Source: Phenylobacterium sp. NIBR 498073 (GTDB lineage Bacteria; Pseudomonadota; Alphaproteobacteria; Caulobacterales; Caulobacteraceae). Taken from it: a stretch of 64,000 bases of DNA. Of this stretch, positions 33,933 through 42,953 are shown piece after piece (the first letter of the stretch is position 1; the number at the start of each line of letters is the position of its first letter). The stretch spans positions 1,302,001-1,366,000 of the forward strand of contig NZ_CP114599.1 in assembly GCF_027286305.1 (NCBI RefSeq). The letters are read 5' to 3'. Under the pieces are notes generated by a model, which was not told where the DNA came from, searched no databases, and worked only from the letters and a program-made list of their open reading frames with translations. Made by a program: the position numbers and the translations under genes.

Positions 33933-34573
33933 CGGCGCGGTGTCCCTCGCGGCTGAACAAAGTTCTGCACGCCGTCGGCGAGGTTCGCCGCCATCGCTGT
34001 GGGCAGCGCCTTCTGCCAGTCGGTGGTGCCGTACCAAACGCGACGTACCGGATCGTAGCGAGGCTTGCCCTTCCAACTTCCGGTCAAACGACGATGCTGC
34101 TCGACCGGCAGCACCTTGAGGAGCGCGTAGTGGTTGCGAGGATCCTGGGCGGTGCGGCTCAGGCCCTTCAAGGGAATCGTGTGATGAATCTCCTGCCCCT
34201 TGCCAGCCAAGCCCTTCGCCCGAATCTCATTGGCGGCGGCTTTCGCCGTGACCGAGCCCTTCCTCACGACTCCGATGCCCTTGCTCGCTGCTCGAACACC
34301 CTTCGCCGCGATCCCGATCGGCAGGACGTCAGCGATGGCCATCGCTCCATTGAAGGCCGCGCCCGCATAGTTCCCGTCCTGATAGTCCGCAACGGCCTCC
34401 CAGGCTGGACCGACCACAGGAATGAACGATTGCGCGAGACTGGGCCGGGCGATCTTCGTTCGCCCGGCTTCGGCCTCTTCTCGCCGCCTCCTAAGGTCGG
34501 CCATGTTGGCGTCGTAGAGTTCGCCCTCCGGGTCAGGTACGGAGCGCGGCTGCCCTTTCGGCATCGTCGTCAT
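33929..34573 (-). CDS. HNH-like nuclease toxin with a pretoxin-type hydrophobic segment
   Basis: A 214-aa protein. Residues about 45-95 (FIPVVGPAWEAVADYQDGNY and VLPIGIAAKG) form a Gly/Ala-rich hydrophobic segment like those ahead of C-terminal toxin domains. The C-terminal part has QEIHHTIPLKGLSR, then NHYALLKVLP and EQHRRLTGSWKG, in the pattern of HNH/His-Me nucleases (HH, N, H). No signal peptide, VgrG or Rhs region is seen, so export is unexplained. ATG 34573 follows AGGAA. Confidence 0.62.
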   Translation of the reverse strand: MTTMPKGQPRSVPDPEGELYDANMADLRRRREEAEAGRTKIARPSLAQSFIPVVGPAWEAVADYQDGNYAGAAFNGAMAIADVLPIGIAAKGVRAASKGIGVVRKGSVTAKAAANEIRAKGLAGKGQEIHHTIPLKGLSRTAQDPRNHYALLKVLPVEQHRRLTGSWKGKPRYDPVRRVWYGTTDWQKALPTAMAANLADGVQNFVQPRGTPRR

Positions 34574-34703
34574 TCAGGGTTCCTGTCGATCTCAACATCG
34601 AAGATGCGTCCCCCGGTCACGAGGCCAGACGCCGATGTCACTGTCGCATAGATTGCAAGCGCGGCAAGAACAAAATGAGAACATTACGATGGGCGCTCGC
34701 CCC

Positions 34704-36242
34704 TCACACGATCCGAGAGCCTTCCTTGCCCCAGTAGGCGTCGCGGATCAGGCGCTTGTAGAGCTTGCCGGTCGGGTGGCGCGGCAGCTCCTGCATGAAG
34801 TCGATGACCCGCGGCGACTTCACGTGGCTGAGGTTGGCGCGGCAGAAGGCGGCCAGTTCGGCCTTGAGGTCCTCGCCCGCCGCTGCCCAGTCGATCGGCT
34901 GAATCACCGCGATGACCTGTTCGCCCATCTCCTCGTGCGGTCCGCCGACCACGGCGGCGTCGGCGACCTTCGGGTGAGTGATGAGCAGGTTCTCAAGCTC
35001 CTGCGGATAGATGTTCACCCCGCCGGAAATGATCATGAAGCTCTTGCGGTCGGTCAGGTAGAGGAAGCCCTCCTCGTCCAGCCAGCCGACGTCGCCGAGT
35101 GTGGTCCAGCCGTACTTGTTGGTGTTCTCGGCTACCTTGTCCGGAGCGTTGTGATAGGTCAGCGGCGTGCCGCCGGCGAAATAGACGACGCCTTCGCTGC
35201 GTGGAGGCAGGGGCTCGCCATCCTCGCCGCAGATCTTGACTTCGGCGGTCGTGCCGCGCCCGACCGATCCCTTATGGGCAAGCCAGTCGTGGGGGCCGAT
35301 GTAGCAGAAGCCGTTGCCTTCGCTGCCGGCGTAGTACTCGTGGATGACCGGCCCCCACCAGGTCATCATTTGCTCCTTGACCGGGATCGGGCAGGGGGCG
35401 GCGGCGTGGACGGCCGAGCGCATCGAAGAGACGTCGTACTTGGCGCGCACCTCAGGCGGCAGTTTCAGCATCCGGACGAAATGCGTGGGCACGAACTGGC
35501 CGACGTCGATCTTGTACTTTTCGATCAGCCCCAGCGCGTCTTCCGGGTCGAACTTCTCCATCACCACGACCGTGCCGCCCAGGCGGTGGACGCTCATGCA
35601 CCAGCGCAGGGGCGCGGCGTGATAGAGCGGCGCGGGCGAGAGATAGACGCTGTCGTTCTGAAAGCCGAACAGCCCCTGGGCCATCATCGCCAGCGGGTTT
35701 GGGGCGTCGATCGGCGCGCCGGTCAGCGGCGGCTTGATGCCCTTCGGCCGGCCGGTGGTGCCCGACGAATAGAGCATGTCCGTGCCGGCGCTGCCGTCAG
35801 GGATCGGCGTCGCGGGTTGGGCGTCGCGCGCCGCCTCGAAGCTCTCGTAGGGCGCGCGCGGCTGGCCGACCATGAACAGCTTCACGCCCGGCAGCAGCGC
35901 CGGAAGTTCGTCGACCACGCCGCCGACGCCGGTCGAGGTGATCAGGACCTTCGCCTCGCAGTCCTTCATGATGTACTCGATCTCGCCGGCCGTCAGCTTC
36001 GAGGAGATGCAGGCGAAGTAGAGGCCCGCTCGTTGCGCGGCCCAGGCGATCTCGAAGAACCGCGGGTGGTTCTCCATCAGGATGGCGATGACGTCGCCGG
36101 TCTTCAGGCCCAGCGACCGGAAGAGTTGAGCGCCCTGGTTCGACCGGTCGTCGAGCTCCTTGTAGGTGACGGTTTCGCCCGTTGCGGCCATCACGAAGGC
36201 GGCGCGGTCGGGGTGGGTCTGGGCGTGATTGGCCGGATGCAT
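34704..36242 (-). CDS. Acyl-CoA synthetase (AMP-forming)
   Basis: A 512-aa ANL-superfamily ligase. The P-loop is DMLYSSGTTGRPKG, the adenylate motif includes YYAGSEGNGF, the hinge is GWTTLGDVGWLDEEGFLYL, and the catalytic Lys lies in HPTGKLYKR. It activates a fatty or aromatic acid as an acyl-AMP and then CoA thioester. AAGGAAGAG precedes ATG 36242. It is divergent from the enoyl-CoA hydratase across a perfect 19-bp palindrome. Confidence 0.93.
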   Translation of the reverse strand: MHPANHAQTHPDRAAFVMAATGETVTYKELDDRSNQGAQLFRSLGLKTGDVIAILMENHPRFFEIAWAAQRAGLYFACISSKLTAGEIEYIMKDCEAKVLITSTGVGGVVDELPALLPGVKLFMVGQPRAPYESFEAARDAQPATPIPDGSAGTDMLYSSGTTGRPKGIKPPLTGAPIDAPNPLAMMAQGLFGFQNDSVYLSPAPLYHAAPLRWCMSVHRLGGTVVVMEKFDPEDALGLIEKYKIDVGQFVPTHFVRMLKLPPEVRAKYDVSSMRSAVHAAAPCPIPVKEQMMTWWGPVIHEYYAGSEGNGFCYIGPHDWLAHKGSVGRGTTAEVKICGEDGEPLPPRSEGVVYFAGGTPLTYHNAPDKVAENTNKYGWTTLGDVGWLDEEGFLYLTDRKSFMIISGGVNIYPQELENLLITHPKVADAAVVGGPHEEMGEQVIAVIQPIDWAAAGEDLKAELAAFCRANLSHVKSPRVIDFMQELPRHPTGKLYKRLIRDAYWGKEGSRIV

Positions 36243-36327
36243 GTACTCTTCCTTGCGGCGGCCGGGGCGCTTTCGGCGTCTCGACCGTCCTCCCAAAGTT
36301 ATCGTTGTTAAGGCGAGTATGCGGGCC

Positions 36328-36346
36328 TTGACGGACCGTCCGTCAA
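36328..36346. promoter_or_regulatory. 19-bp perfect palindrome in the acyl-CoA ligase/hydratase promoter gap
   Basis: TTGACGGACCGTCCGTCAA is an odd palindrome of two 9-bp arms around a C. It sits between the two divergent lipid-catabolism starts. The size and position fit a TetR- or FadR-family operator. The regulator is not next to it. Confidence 0.55.
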
Positions 36347-36382
36347 GCGGCGCGGACTAAACGAAATTTCAGGGAGGATCTG

Positions 36383-37267
36383 ATGGCCACGCACAGTTTC
36401 GAGACCCTCGGCTACGACGTCGAGGATGGGGTGGCGACGATCACCCTCAACCGTCCGGAGAAGCTCAACGCCTTCAACACGCAGATGATGAAGGACCTGA
36501 TCGCCGCGTTCGACGTGACTGACGCCGACGATGCGGTGAAGGCTGTGATCGTCACCGGGGCGGGCCGCGCCTTCTGCGCCGGGGCCGACCTGTCGGCCGG
36601 CGGTGAGACCTTCGACTACGACAAGCGCGGCGGCGAGGATCGCGCTGCGCGCACCCGTCAGGGCGTGCAGCGGGACGGCGGGGGGCTGGTCTCGCTGCGG
36701 ATCTATGACAGCCTCAAGCCGGTGATCGGGGCGATCAACGGTCCGGCGGTCGGCGTCGGCGTCACCATGCAGCTGCCGATGGATATCCGCATGGCATCGA
36801 CCGAGGCCCGCTTTGGCCTGGTGTTCGCGCGCCGCGGCCTGAACCCGGAAGCCGCCTCGTCCTGGTTCCTCCCGCGGCTGGTCGGGGTCCAGACGGCGCT
36901 GGAGTGGTGCTATACCGGCCGCGTGTTCCCGGCGCAGGAAGCCCTCGACCGCGGTCTGGTGCGTTCGCTGCATGCGCCGGACGAATTGCTGCCGGCGGCC
37001 AAGGCGCTGGCGCGGGAGATTGTCGACAACACCGCCCCCGTCTCCATCGCCCTGACCCGGCAACTGCTGTGGCGAATGGCGGGAGCGGCCCATCCCATGG
37101 AGGCGCATCAGGCCGACAGCCGCGGCATCCAGACCCGCGGGGCCATGGCCGATGCCCGCGAAGGGGTGATGTCGTTCCTTGAGAAGCGCCCGCCGTCGTT
37201 CCCGAACAAGGTCTCCAGCGACCTGCCGAACATCTGGGAACAGTGGTCCGCGCCGACCTTCAAGTGA
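36383..37267 (+). CDS. Enoyl-CoA hydratase/isomerase (crotonase family)
   Basis: A 294-aa crotonase. The first oxyanion-hole segment is GAGRAFCAGADLSAGG; the second is NGPAVGVGVTMQLPMDIRMA, and the acidic catalytic position is in RRGLNPEAASSWFLP. It hydrates enoyl-CoA in beta-oxidation, and pairs with the divergent acyl-CoA ligase. AGGGAGGAT gives a strong ribosome site. Confidence 0.92.
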   Translation: MATHSFETLGYDVEDGVATITLNRPEKLNAFNTQMMKDLIAAFDVTDADDAVKAVIVTGAGRAFCAGADLSAGGETFDYDKRGGEDRAARTRQGVQRDGGGLVSLRIYDSLKPVIGAINGPAVGVGVTMQLPMDIRMASTEARFGLVFARRGLNPEAASSWFLPRLVGVQTALEWCYTGRVFPAQEALDRGLVRSLHAPDELLPAAKALAREIVDNTAPVSIALTRQLLWRMAGAAHPMEAHQADSRGIQTRGAMADAREGVMSFLEKRPPSFPNKVSSDLPNIWEQWSAPTFK

Positions 37268-37323
37268 ACACACGGTTAAGCGCAGTGTGATTCGATAGCG
37301 GCGGGTATTCGCCGGGACCCCGC

Positions 37324-38535
37324 ATGAACCTGCCGACGCCGATGACCGAACTCGACGCCCCGCCCGCCTCGCGGGCGCGGGCGAACCTGCTCAAACGGCT
37401 GGCGGACGTCGTCTGCCTGCCGCTGTCGCGGATCAACGCCTTCGAGCGGGCGATGACCGCAGACCTGCTGGCCGACATGCTACGCGAGGCCGAGCCGGCG
37501 GAGCGCAAGAAAGTCGCGCACCGGATATCCGGCCTGGCTGAGATACCGGCCACCCTGGCGCGGCTGCTGCTGCGCGACGAGGTGGACGTCGCCGAAGAGC
37601 TCCTGCTCAACGCCGCCACGCTGTCGGACGCCGACCTGCTCGACTGCGCGCGGTTGATGAATCTCGAACATCGGCGGCTGATCGCCCTGCGCCGGGGGGT
37701 CAGCGAGGTCGTGTGCGACGTGCTGATCGAATTCGGCGAAGTGCTGGTGCTCGAATGTCTGCTGAAGAACGACGAGGCGAAGCTCTCGACGGGCGGCATC
37801 GAGGCGGTCGTGGCCCTGACCCGTGGCGACCCGCGGTTGACCAGCATGCTGCTGCGCCGGCCCGAACTGCGCCCCGCGCACGCCTATGTGCTGTTCTGGT
37901 GGGCCGACGCCGAAGCGCGCCGGGCGATCCTCCAGCGTTTCGCGGTCTCCCGCGAGGTGCTGCAGGAGGCGACCAGCGACATCTTTGCGATGGCTGCAGC
38001 CGAGCACTGGCAGGAGCCGTTGTCGCGCAAGGCGCTGCAGTTCATCGAGCGGCGCCAGCGCAACCGCGCGGCCGTCGATCGTAGCCCCTACGACAATCTG
38101 GAAGCGGCGGTCGCCGCTGCAGCTGACGGTCTGTCGCGTGAAGTGGCCGAGGAGATCTCGTACCTGTCGGGCCTCAAGCCGATGACGGGCGCCAAAATCT
38201 TCACCGACAGCGGCGGCGAGCCGCTGGCGATCCTCTGCAAGGCCACGGGCCTGCCGAAGTCCGCGATTCGGGCGCTGTGGCGCGGTCTCAAACGCGAGGA
38301 GACCGAGGCGGACGGCTCGCCATCCGGCGCGTTGGAACGTGCGATACTGGTCTACGACATGATCGCGGTCGACCGGGCGCAGACGGTGCTCAGGTATTGG
38401 AACTGGTCTCTGACCTCGGCGCTGACGCCAGCTCTGCTACGCGCAATCCGCGATGGCGACGAAGACGGATTTGACGAATACTCAGCTCCGCAGAAGGCCG
38501 CCATGCTGGCGTTTTCCAAGGATTTTGGACGCTGA
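37324..38535 (+). CDS. DUF2336 domain protein
   Basis: A 403-aa all-helical protein with the DUF2336 pattern of repeating helical hairpins: LLKRLADVVCLPLSRINAFE, LARLLLRDEVDVAEELLL and LLRRPELRP. No catalytic motif is seen. The family is largely limited to alphaproteobacteria. A paralogue is at 49075-50172. Function unknown. Confidence 0.85.
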   Translation: MNLPTPMTELDAPPASRARANLLKRLADVVCLPLSRINAFERAMTADLLADMLREAEPAERKKVAHRISGLAEIPATLARLLLRDEVDVAEELLLNAATLSDADLLDCARLMNLEHRRLIALRRGVSEVVCDVLIEFGEVLVLECLLKNDEAKLSTGGIEAVVALTRGDPRLTSMLLRRPELRPAHAYVLFWWADAEARRAILQRFAVSREVLQEATSDIFAMAAAEHWQEPLSRKALQFIERRQRNRAAVDRSPYDNLEAAVAAAADGLSREVAEEISYLSGLKPMTGAKIFTDSGGEPLAILCKATGLPKSAIRALWRGLKREETEADGSPSGALERAILVYDMIAVDRAQTVLRYWNWSLTSALTPALLRAIRDGDEDGFDEYSAPQKAAMLAFSKDFGR

Positions 38536-38756
38536 GCACTACAGGTTGCGACGCATTGCCGCGCTGCAATAGTAGGTGTTGCACAACCGATCGGTGCATC
38601 GTGACAGCTAAACTTAACGATGATCGTGTTCGTTGAAGAACAGCGGCGTATTGTTTGCTTGTGCTTCAGTTGGGTTCCAGATATTAACGCGTCCACTGAT
38701 GTCGTGAATCAGTCATCCCCCAACTTGGTGCACCCGCACTCACGGAACCGAGAAAT

Positions 38757-39179
38757 ATGGACGAGAAGTCGGAAGTCATTGAGATGACGGCGGATATTGT
38801 TTCCGCTTATGTCGGGAACAATTCGGTGGCTGCGGCCGATCTTCCCAACCTGATCCAGAGCGTCCATCGGGCTCTGGCGGGTATTTCCACCGGTTCAGAC
38901 GTTCAGGAAGTCGCGCCGAAGGAGCCGGCCGTGCCTGTGCGCCGGTCGATCACGCCCGATCATCTGGTCTGCCTGGAAGACGGTCGCAAGTTCAAGTCGC
39001 TGAAGCGTCACCTGCGCACCAAGTACAACATGAGCCCCGAAGAATACCGCGCGAAGTGGGGTCTTCCGAAGGACTACCCGATGGTTGCGCCGAACTACGC
39101 CAAGGCGCGCTCGGATCTGGCCAAGCAAATGGGCTTGGGGCAGGGCGGCCGTCAGGCGCCGCGCAAGCGCTCCAAGTAG
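38757..39179 (+). CDS. MucR/Ros family transcriptional regulator
   Basis: A 140-aa protein. An N-terminal helical oligomerisation part (MTADIVSAYVGNN) precedes the Ros-type zinc-finger region VCLEDGRKFKSLKRHLRTKY, followed by NMSPEEYRAKWGLPKDYPMV and the tail KQMGLGQGG. It binds AT-rich DNA, and in alphaproteobacteria silences or controls surface, motility and cell-cycle genes. The 220-bp upstream gap is AT-rich with likely autoregulatory sites. Confidence 0.93.
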   Translation: MDEKSEVIEMTADIVSAYVGNNSVAAADLPNLIQSVHRALAGISTGSDVQEVAPKEPAVPVRRSITPDHLVCLEDGRKFKSLKRHLRTKYNMSPEEYRAKWGLPKDYPMVAPNYAKARSDLAKQMGLGQGGRQAPRKRSK

Positions 39180-39205
39180 AGCCGCCCCGAATTCGAGATG
39201 CGAAG

Positions 39206-39235
39206 ACGCCCGCCTTTTCAGGCGGGCGTTTTTTG
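39206..39235 (+). terminator. Rho-independent terminator after mucR-like gene
   Basis: ACGCCCGCC (39206-39214) pairs with GGCGGGCGT (39221-39229) over loop TTTTCA, followed by a run of T (GTTTTTTG). Confidence 0.9.
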
Positions 39236-39475
39236 TTGCCCCGCAGGGGTTGGTGTTACGCGACGGGTGGCCTGATTTCTGCTCCAGGCCGGGGGCGCCC
39301 GGTTGACTGCCGCGCCGAGGCCGCGAGGGGCGCCGGCGCTGCCGCTCAAGGTCAAGCTGCGCCACCTTTCGGCCCGAATTCTTTCCGGGAATTAGGATTT
39401 CCCCTTGCCCGAGAATCACCCTCTGGGCGATAAGTGATTCGTCGCGATTCCAAGGGGTTGTTAAGGAATCTGAAT

Positions 39476-39967
39476 ATGGCCGCACAGATGGGGGCTTCGG
39501 CGGCGGCCGCGCGCGCACACGAGGAGCTGTACGCCTACTGGGCCGGGTTGCGGCGCAGCGGGCGCCTGCCAGGTCGCGACGACATCCATCCCGATGATTT
39601 CAAGCGACTGCTGCCGACAATCAGTCTGATCGACGTGCATCGCAACCCGCTGGAATTCCGCCTGCGGCTGGCCGGCACCGGGCTGTACGGAGTCTATGGT
39701 CGCGAGATCACCGGGCGCACCCTGGCCGAGGCCTACAGCGCCACCGCCGCGGACTACTGGCGGCGCGAACTGACCAAGGTCGTCGAAGAACGCCGGCCGT
39801 CGGTGGGCGTGCACAGCCTGGCTTGGCGCGGCGCCGCGCACATCTCGATCCTCTGGTTGCGCCTGCCGTTGGCCTCGAACGGCGCCGACGTCGACATGAT
39901 CCTCGGCTACGACGCGGTGGTCGGCGTGCAGGGCGACACGTTCGCCAGCGGCATCCGCGCCGCCTGA
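39476..39967 (+). CDS. PAS domain protein (PAS_5 type)
   Basis: A 163-aa protein that is almost only a PAS_5-like domain: YAYWAGLRRSGRLPGRDDI, PTISLIDVHRNPLEFRLRLA and GREITGRTLAEAYS. It probably senses a small ligand or redox state; no output domain is present. ATG 39476 is chosen with AAGGA upstream; the frame extends to 39434. Confidence 0.85.
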   Translation: MAAQMGASAAAARAHEELYAYWAGLRRSGRLPGRDDIHPDDFKRLLPTISLIDVHRNPLEFRLRLAGTGLYGVYGREITGRTLAEAYSATAADYWRRELTKVVEERRPSVGVHSLAWRGAAHISILWLRLPLASNGADVDMILGYDAVVGVQGDTFASGIRAA

Positions 39968-39971
39968 ACCG

Positions 39972-40397
39972 TCAGGCCGCGGTCAGCGCCTCGGCGTCGC
40001 GGTGAATCCGGGCCGCCATCGAGGCCAGTCCGTTGGAACGCTGAGCCGACAGATGTCCGGCCAGGCCGAGCCTGTCGAACGCCGACTTCACATCGAAGGC
40101 GACGATCTCGTCGGGGCGGCGCCCGGAGAACAGCCGCAGCAGCACCGCGATCAGGCCGCGCACGATATGGGCGTCGGAATCGCCGCGGAACATCACCGCC
40201 CCGTCGGCCTGGGGTTCGGTCACCAGCCAGACTTGGCTGGCGCAGCCGCGTACCTTGTTCGCCTCGCTGCGTTCGCTGTCGGAGAGCGGCGCCAAGTCGC
40301 GGCCCAGCTCGATCACATAGCGATAGCGCTCTTCCCAGTCGCCAAGAAGGTCGAACTCTTCGACCAGGTCGGCCAGGGCGTCGTCGATCGTATTCAT
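39972..40397 (-). CDS. sufE: SufE family Fe-S cluster assembly protein
   Basis: A 141-aa protein with the SufE motif VRGCASQVWL; Cys52 accepts sulfur from the SufS cysteine desulfurase. The tail AFDRLGLAGHLSAQRSNG is also typical. It is not in a suf operon here. The ATG and length fit the family, and it is convergent to the PAS gene. Confidence 0.94.
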   Translation of the reverse strand: MNTIDDALADLVEEFDLLGDWEERYRYVIELGRDLAPLSDSERSEANKVRGCASQVWLVTEPQADGAVMFRGDSDAHIVRGLIAVLLRLFSGRRPDEIVAFDVKSAFDRLGLAGHLSAQRSNGLASMAARIHRDAEALTAA

Positions 40398-40467
40398 AGC
40401 AATGGCGACTTAGGCGCCGCAGAGGCCTTGCGCAACGGCTTTCGCCGCGTCTTGCCCGGTGTTGCGC

Positions 40468-41256
40468 CTAGCCGGCGGGCAGGTGGACGCGAGCGGTCAG
40501 GCCTTGGCCCGGCGCCGAGCTGAGCTTCAGCCGGCCGCCCATGGCCGTGCAGAGCAGCTCGACGATCGGCAGCCCCAGCCCTGCACCCTCGCTGCGCCGG
40601 GTCAGCGCGTTCTCGCCCTGCTCGAAGGGGCGCAACAGGCGGGGAATGTCGTGCGGATCGACGCCAGGGCCATCGTCGGCCACGACGATCTCCACCTGCT
40701 CGCCCATGCGTGCAGCGTGCACGTGCACCACCGCGTGGTCCGGCGAGAAGATGACGGCGTTCTGGATCAGGTTGCCGAGCAGGTTGCGCAGGCCGCGAGC
40801 GTCGGCGGTCACCGTCGGCAGCGCGCCGCGCTGAAGGACGACTACCTCGACCCCGCGGGGGGCGGCGTCCTCGCGCAGGCTGTCCAGCACGTCGTCGAGC
40901 GCGTGGTCGAGGGACTCGGTGCGCAGGTCGAAGTCCATCGCGCCGCCTTCCAGGCGGGCGATCTCGAGCACCTGGTTCACCAGCCGCAGCAGGCGCGCCC
41001 CGCTGGTGTGGATGATGCTCGCATATTCCTTGTACTGAGGCGCCCCGAGCGGGCCGTAGAGCTCTGACTGCAGAATCTCGGAAAAGCCGAGGATCGAGTT
41101 CAGCGGCGTACGCAGCTCATGGCTGGCCATGCGCAGGAACGAACGCTTGGCTTCGTCGGCGACGATGTCCCGACGCTGGCGAGCGGCCGACCTGGCCTCC
41201 GGCTCGGACGCCGGATCGCTAGGCGGGTCGGGCGGGAAGTGAGCCGCTTGGGCCAT
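40468..41256 (-). CDS. Cytosolic sensor histidine kinase
   Basis: A 262-aa kinase with HisKA SHELRTPLNSILGFSEIL (phosphoacceptor His) and HATPase motifs NLIQNAV, DDGPGVDP and GAGLGLPIVE. There is no input domain or membrane segment, so it may act as a subunit or take signals through partners. ATG 41256 is preferred; TTG 41262 is possible. It is divergent from another kinase at 41471, suggesting a paired regulatory unit. Confidence 0.9.
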   Translation of the reverse strand: MAQAAHFPPDPPSDPASEPEARSAARQRRDIVADEAKRSFLRMASHELRTPLNSILGFSEILQSELYGPLGAPQYKEYASIIHTSGARLLRLVNQVLEIARLEGGAMDFDLRTESLDHALDDVLDSLREDAAPRGVEVVVLQRGALPTVTADARGLRNLLGNLIQNAVIFSPDHAVVHVHAARMGEQVEIVVADDGPGVDPHDIPRLLRPFEQGENALTRRSEGAGLGLPIVELLCTAMGGRLKLSSAPGQGLTARVHLPAG

Positions 41257-41470
41257 CTGCAACTTACGAGCCTCGCGGTCTGTACTGCTCGCAGACTACC
41301 GGTCGCCCACTTACGATTTGGTTTCGAACGGCGCGGAGCCGCAGCCGGCTATGTACCCAAGTCGGGTCGCCCGCGGCGCGAGCGGCCTCGCAGGGACTCG
41401 CTGGTGTCGCTAAAGTTAAGAATAAGAATCCTCAGTCGAGTCGCCCGCCAAGGGAGCCGCGAACCCGCCC

Positions 41471-42946
41471 GTGATCGAAAGTCCGCCCGCCAGGATGCTA
41501 TCGACGACCCGGCCCGCAGGCCTGGCCTCGATCCTCGCGATCGCCGGCCTCGGCGCGGCGGCGGCGAGCGCGGCCGCGCTGACCGGCGGTGTAGGCAGCC
41601 CGCTGGCGGTCTGGTGCCTGGCACCGCTGGTGGCGGCGGTAGGCTTTGGGCGCGGCGAGCGGCTGGCGCTCGGCGCAGCGGTCTCGCTGGCGGCGGTCGG
41701 CGTGGCGGCGATCGGCGGGCTGACGCTCTCCGGTTATGTGCTGATCCCGGCGGCGGCCGCGGTGGTCAGCGCCTTCGCCTTGACCTCGACCGTGCTGGGC
41801 CTTGCAGCGGCCCTGGTGATCCTGCAGCGCAATATGGGGCGCGAGGACCGGCGGCTACGCCTGGCCTTGGCGCAGCTCCGGCAGGTGCTGGACGAGCAGC
41901 CCTTCTTGTTGGCCACGCTGGATCGAAATGGCCTGATCGGGCGGACCTGGGGGCGCGAACCTGCGGGTGCGCGGGGCATTTCGAGCACCGGCCTGACCAT
42001 CGTCGATATGGCCAGCGAGGCCGATCGGCCGCAGTTGCGTCAGGCGTTGGCGGCCGCGCGGGCGCACGGCGGGGCCGAGGTGGCCTTCGCGCCGGCGGCC
42101 GAGCCGCAGGCCTGGCTGGCGATCAGCCTGCGCCGCACGAGCTCTGGCCGGTTGATCGGCGTGCTGCGCGACGCCGCCGCCGCCCACGCGCGTGAATTGG
42201 AGTTGGAGCAGGCCCGCTGCGAGGCGGAGGCCCAGAACGCGGGCAAGTCACGCTTCCTGGCCAATATGAGCCATGAGCTGCGCACGCCGCTGAACGCGAT
42301 CATGGGTTTCTCGGACATCATGCGTCAGGGGCTGTTCGGGCCGTTGTCGGACCGCTACGCCGAGTACGCGGAGCTGGTCCACGAATCCGGCGGGCACCTG
42401 CTGGACCTGATCAACGACGTGCTCGACATGTCGAAGATCGAGGCCGAGCGGTACGAGCTGGCGCGCGAGGCGTTCGACGGGCGCGAGGCGGTGTCGAGCG
42501 TCCTACGACTGATGCGCGGCCAGGCCGACCGGGCCGGGGTGCAGCTGCGCGGCCTGCTGCCGCGCGAGCCGCTAGACGTGCTGGCGGATCGCCGCGCGCT
42601 GAAGCAGATCGCGCTCAACCTGATCTCCAACGCCCTGAAATTCACGCCGCGCGGCGGGGCCGTGACGGTGACGTTGCAGGCGGACGGCGCGGTGATGGAG
42701 CTGCTGGTCGCCGACACCGGCATCGGCATCGGGCCGGAAGATCTCCAGCGCCTGGGACGGCCGTTCGAGCAGGCCGGCGGGGCCGCGCAGCGGGCGGCCG
42801 GCACCGGCCTTGGCCTGTCGCTGGTGCGATCGTTCGCCCAGCTGCATGGTGGCGAGATGATCATCGAGAGCCGGATGGGCGAGGGAACCACGGTCTCGGT
42901 CCGGCTGCCGGTGATCGACCAGCCGGAGGCTGCGAACGCGCCTTAA
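41471..42946 (+). CDS. Membrane-bound sensor histidine kinase (PleC/DivJ-like core)
   Basis: A 491-aa kinase. Residues 1-120 carry four or so hydrophobic helices, then a coiled linker and a PAS-like region (about 140-240). HisKA is SHELRTPLNAIMGFSDIM, and HATPase motifs are NLISNALKF, DTGIGIGP and GTGLGLSLV. The kinase core resembles DivJ/PleC cell-cycle kinases of Caulobacter; the target regulator is unknown. The start is GTG 41471. Confidence 0.9.
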   Translation: MIESPPARMLSTTRPAGLASILAIAGLGAAAASAAALTGGVGSPLAVWCLAPLVAAVGFGRGERLALGAAVSLAAVGVAAIGGLTLSGYVLIPAAAAVVSAFALTSTVLGLAAALVILQRNMGREDRRLRLALAQLRQVLDEQPFLLATLDRNGLIGRTWGREPAGARGISSTGLTIVDMASEADRPQLRQALAAARAHGGAEVAFAPAAEPQAWLAISLRRTSSGRLIGVLRDAAAAHARELELEQARCEAEAQNAGKSRFLANMSHELRTPLNAIMGFSDIMRQGLFGPLSDRYAEYAELVHESGGHLLDLINDVLDMSKIEAERYELAREAFDGREAVSSVLRLMRGQADRAGVQLRGLLPREPLDVLADRRALKQIALNLISNALKFTPRGGAVTVTLQADGAVMELLVADTGIGIGPEDLQRLGRPFEQAGGAAQRAAGTGLGLSLVRSFAQLHGGEMIIESRMGEGTTVSVRLPVIDQPEAANAP

Positions 42947-42953
42947 TGGGCGG

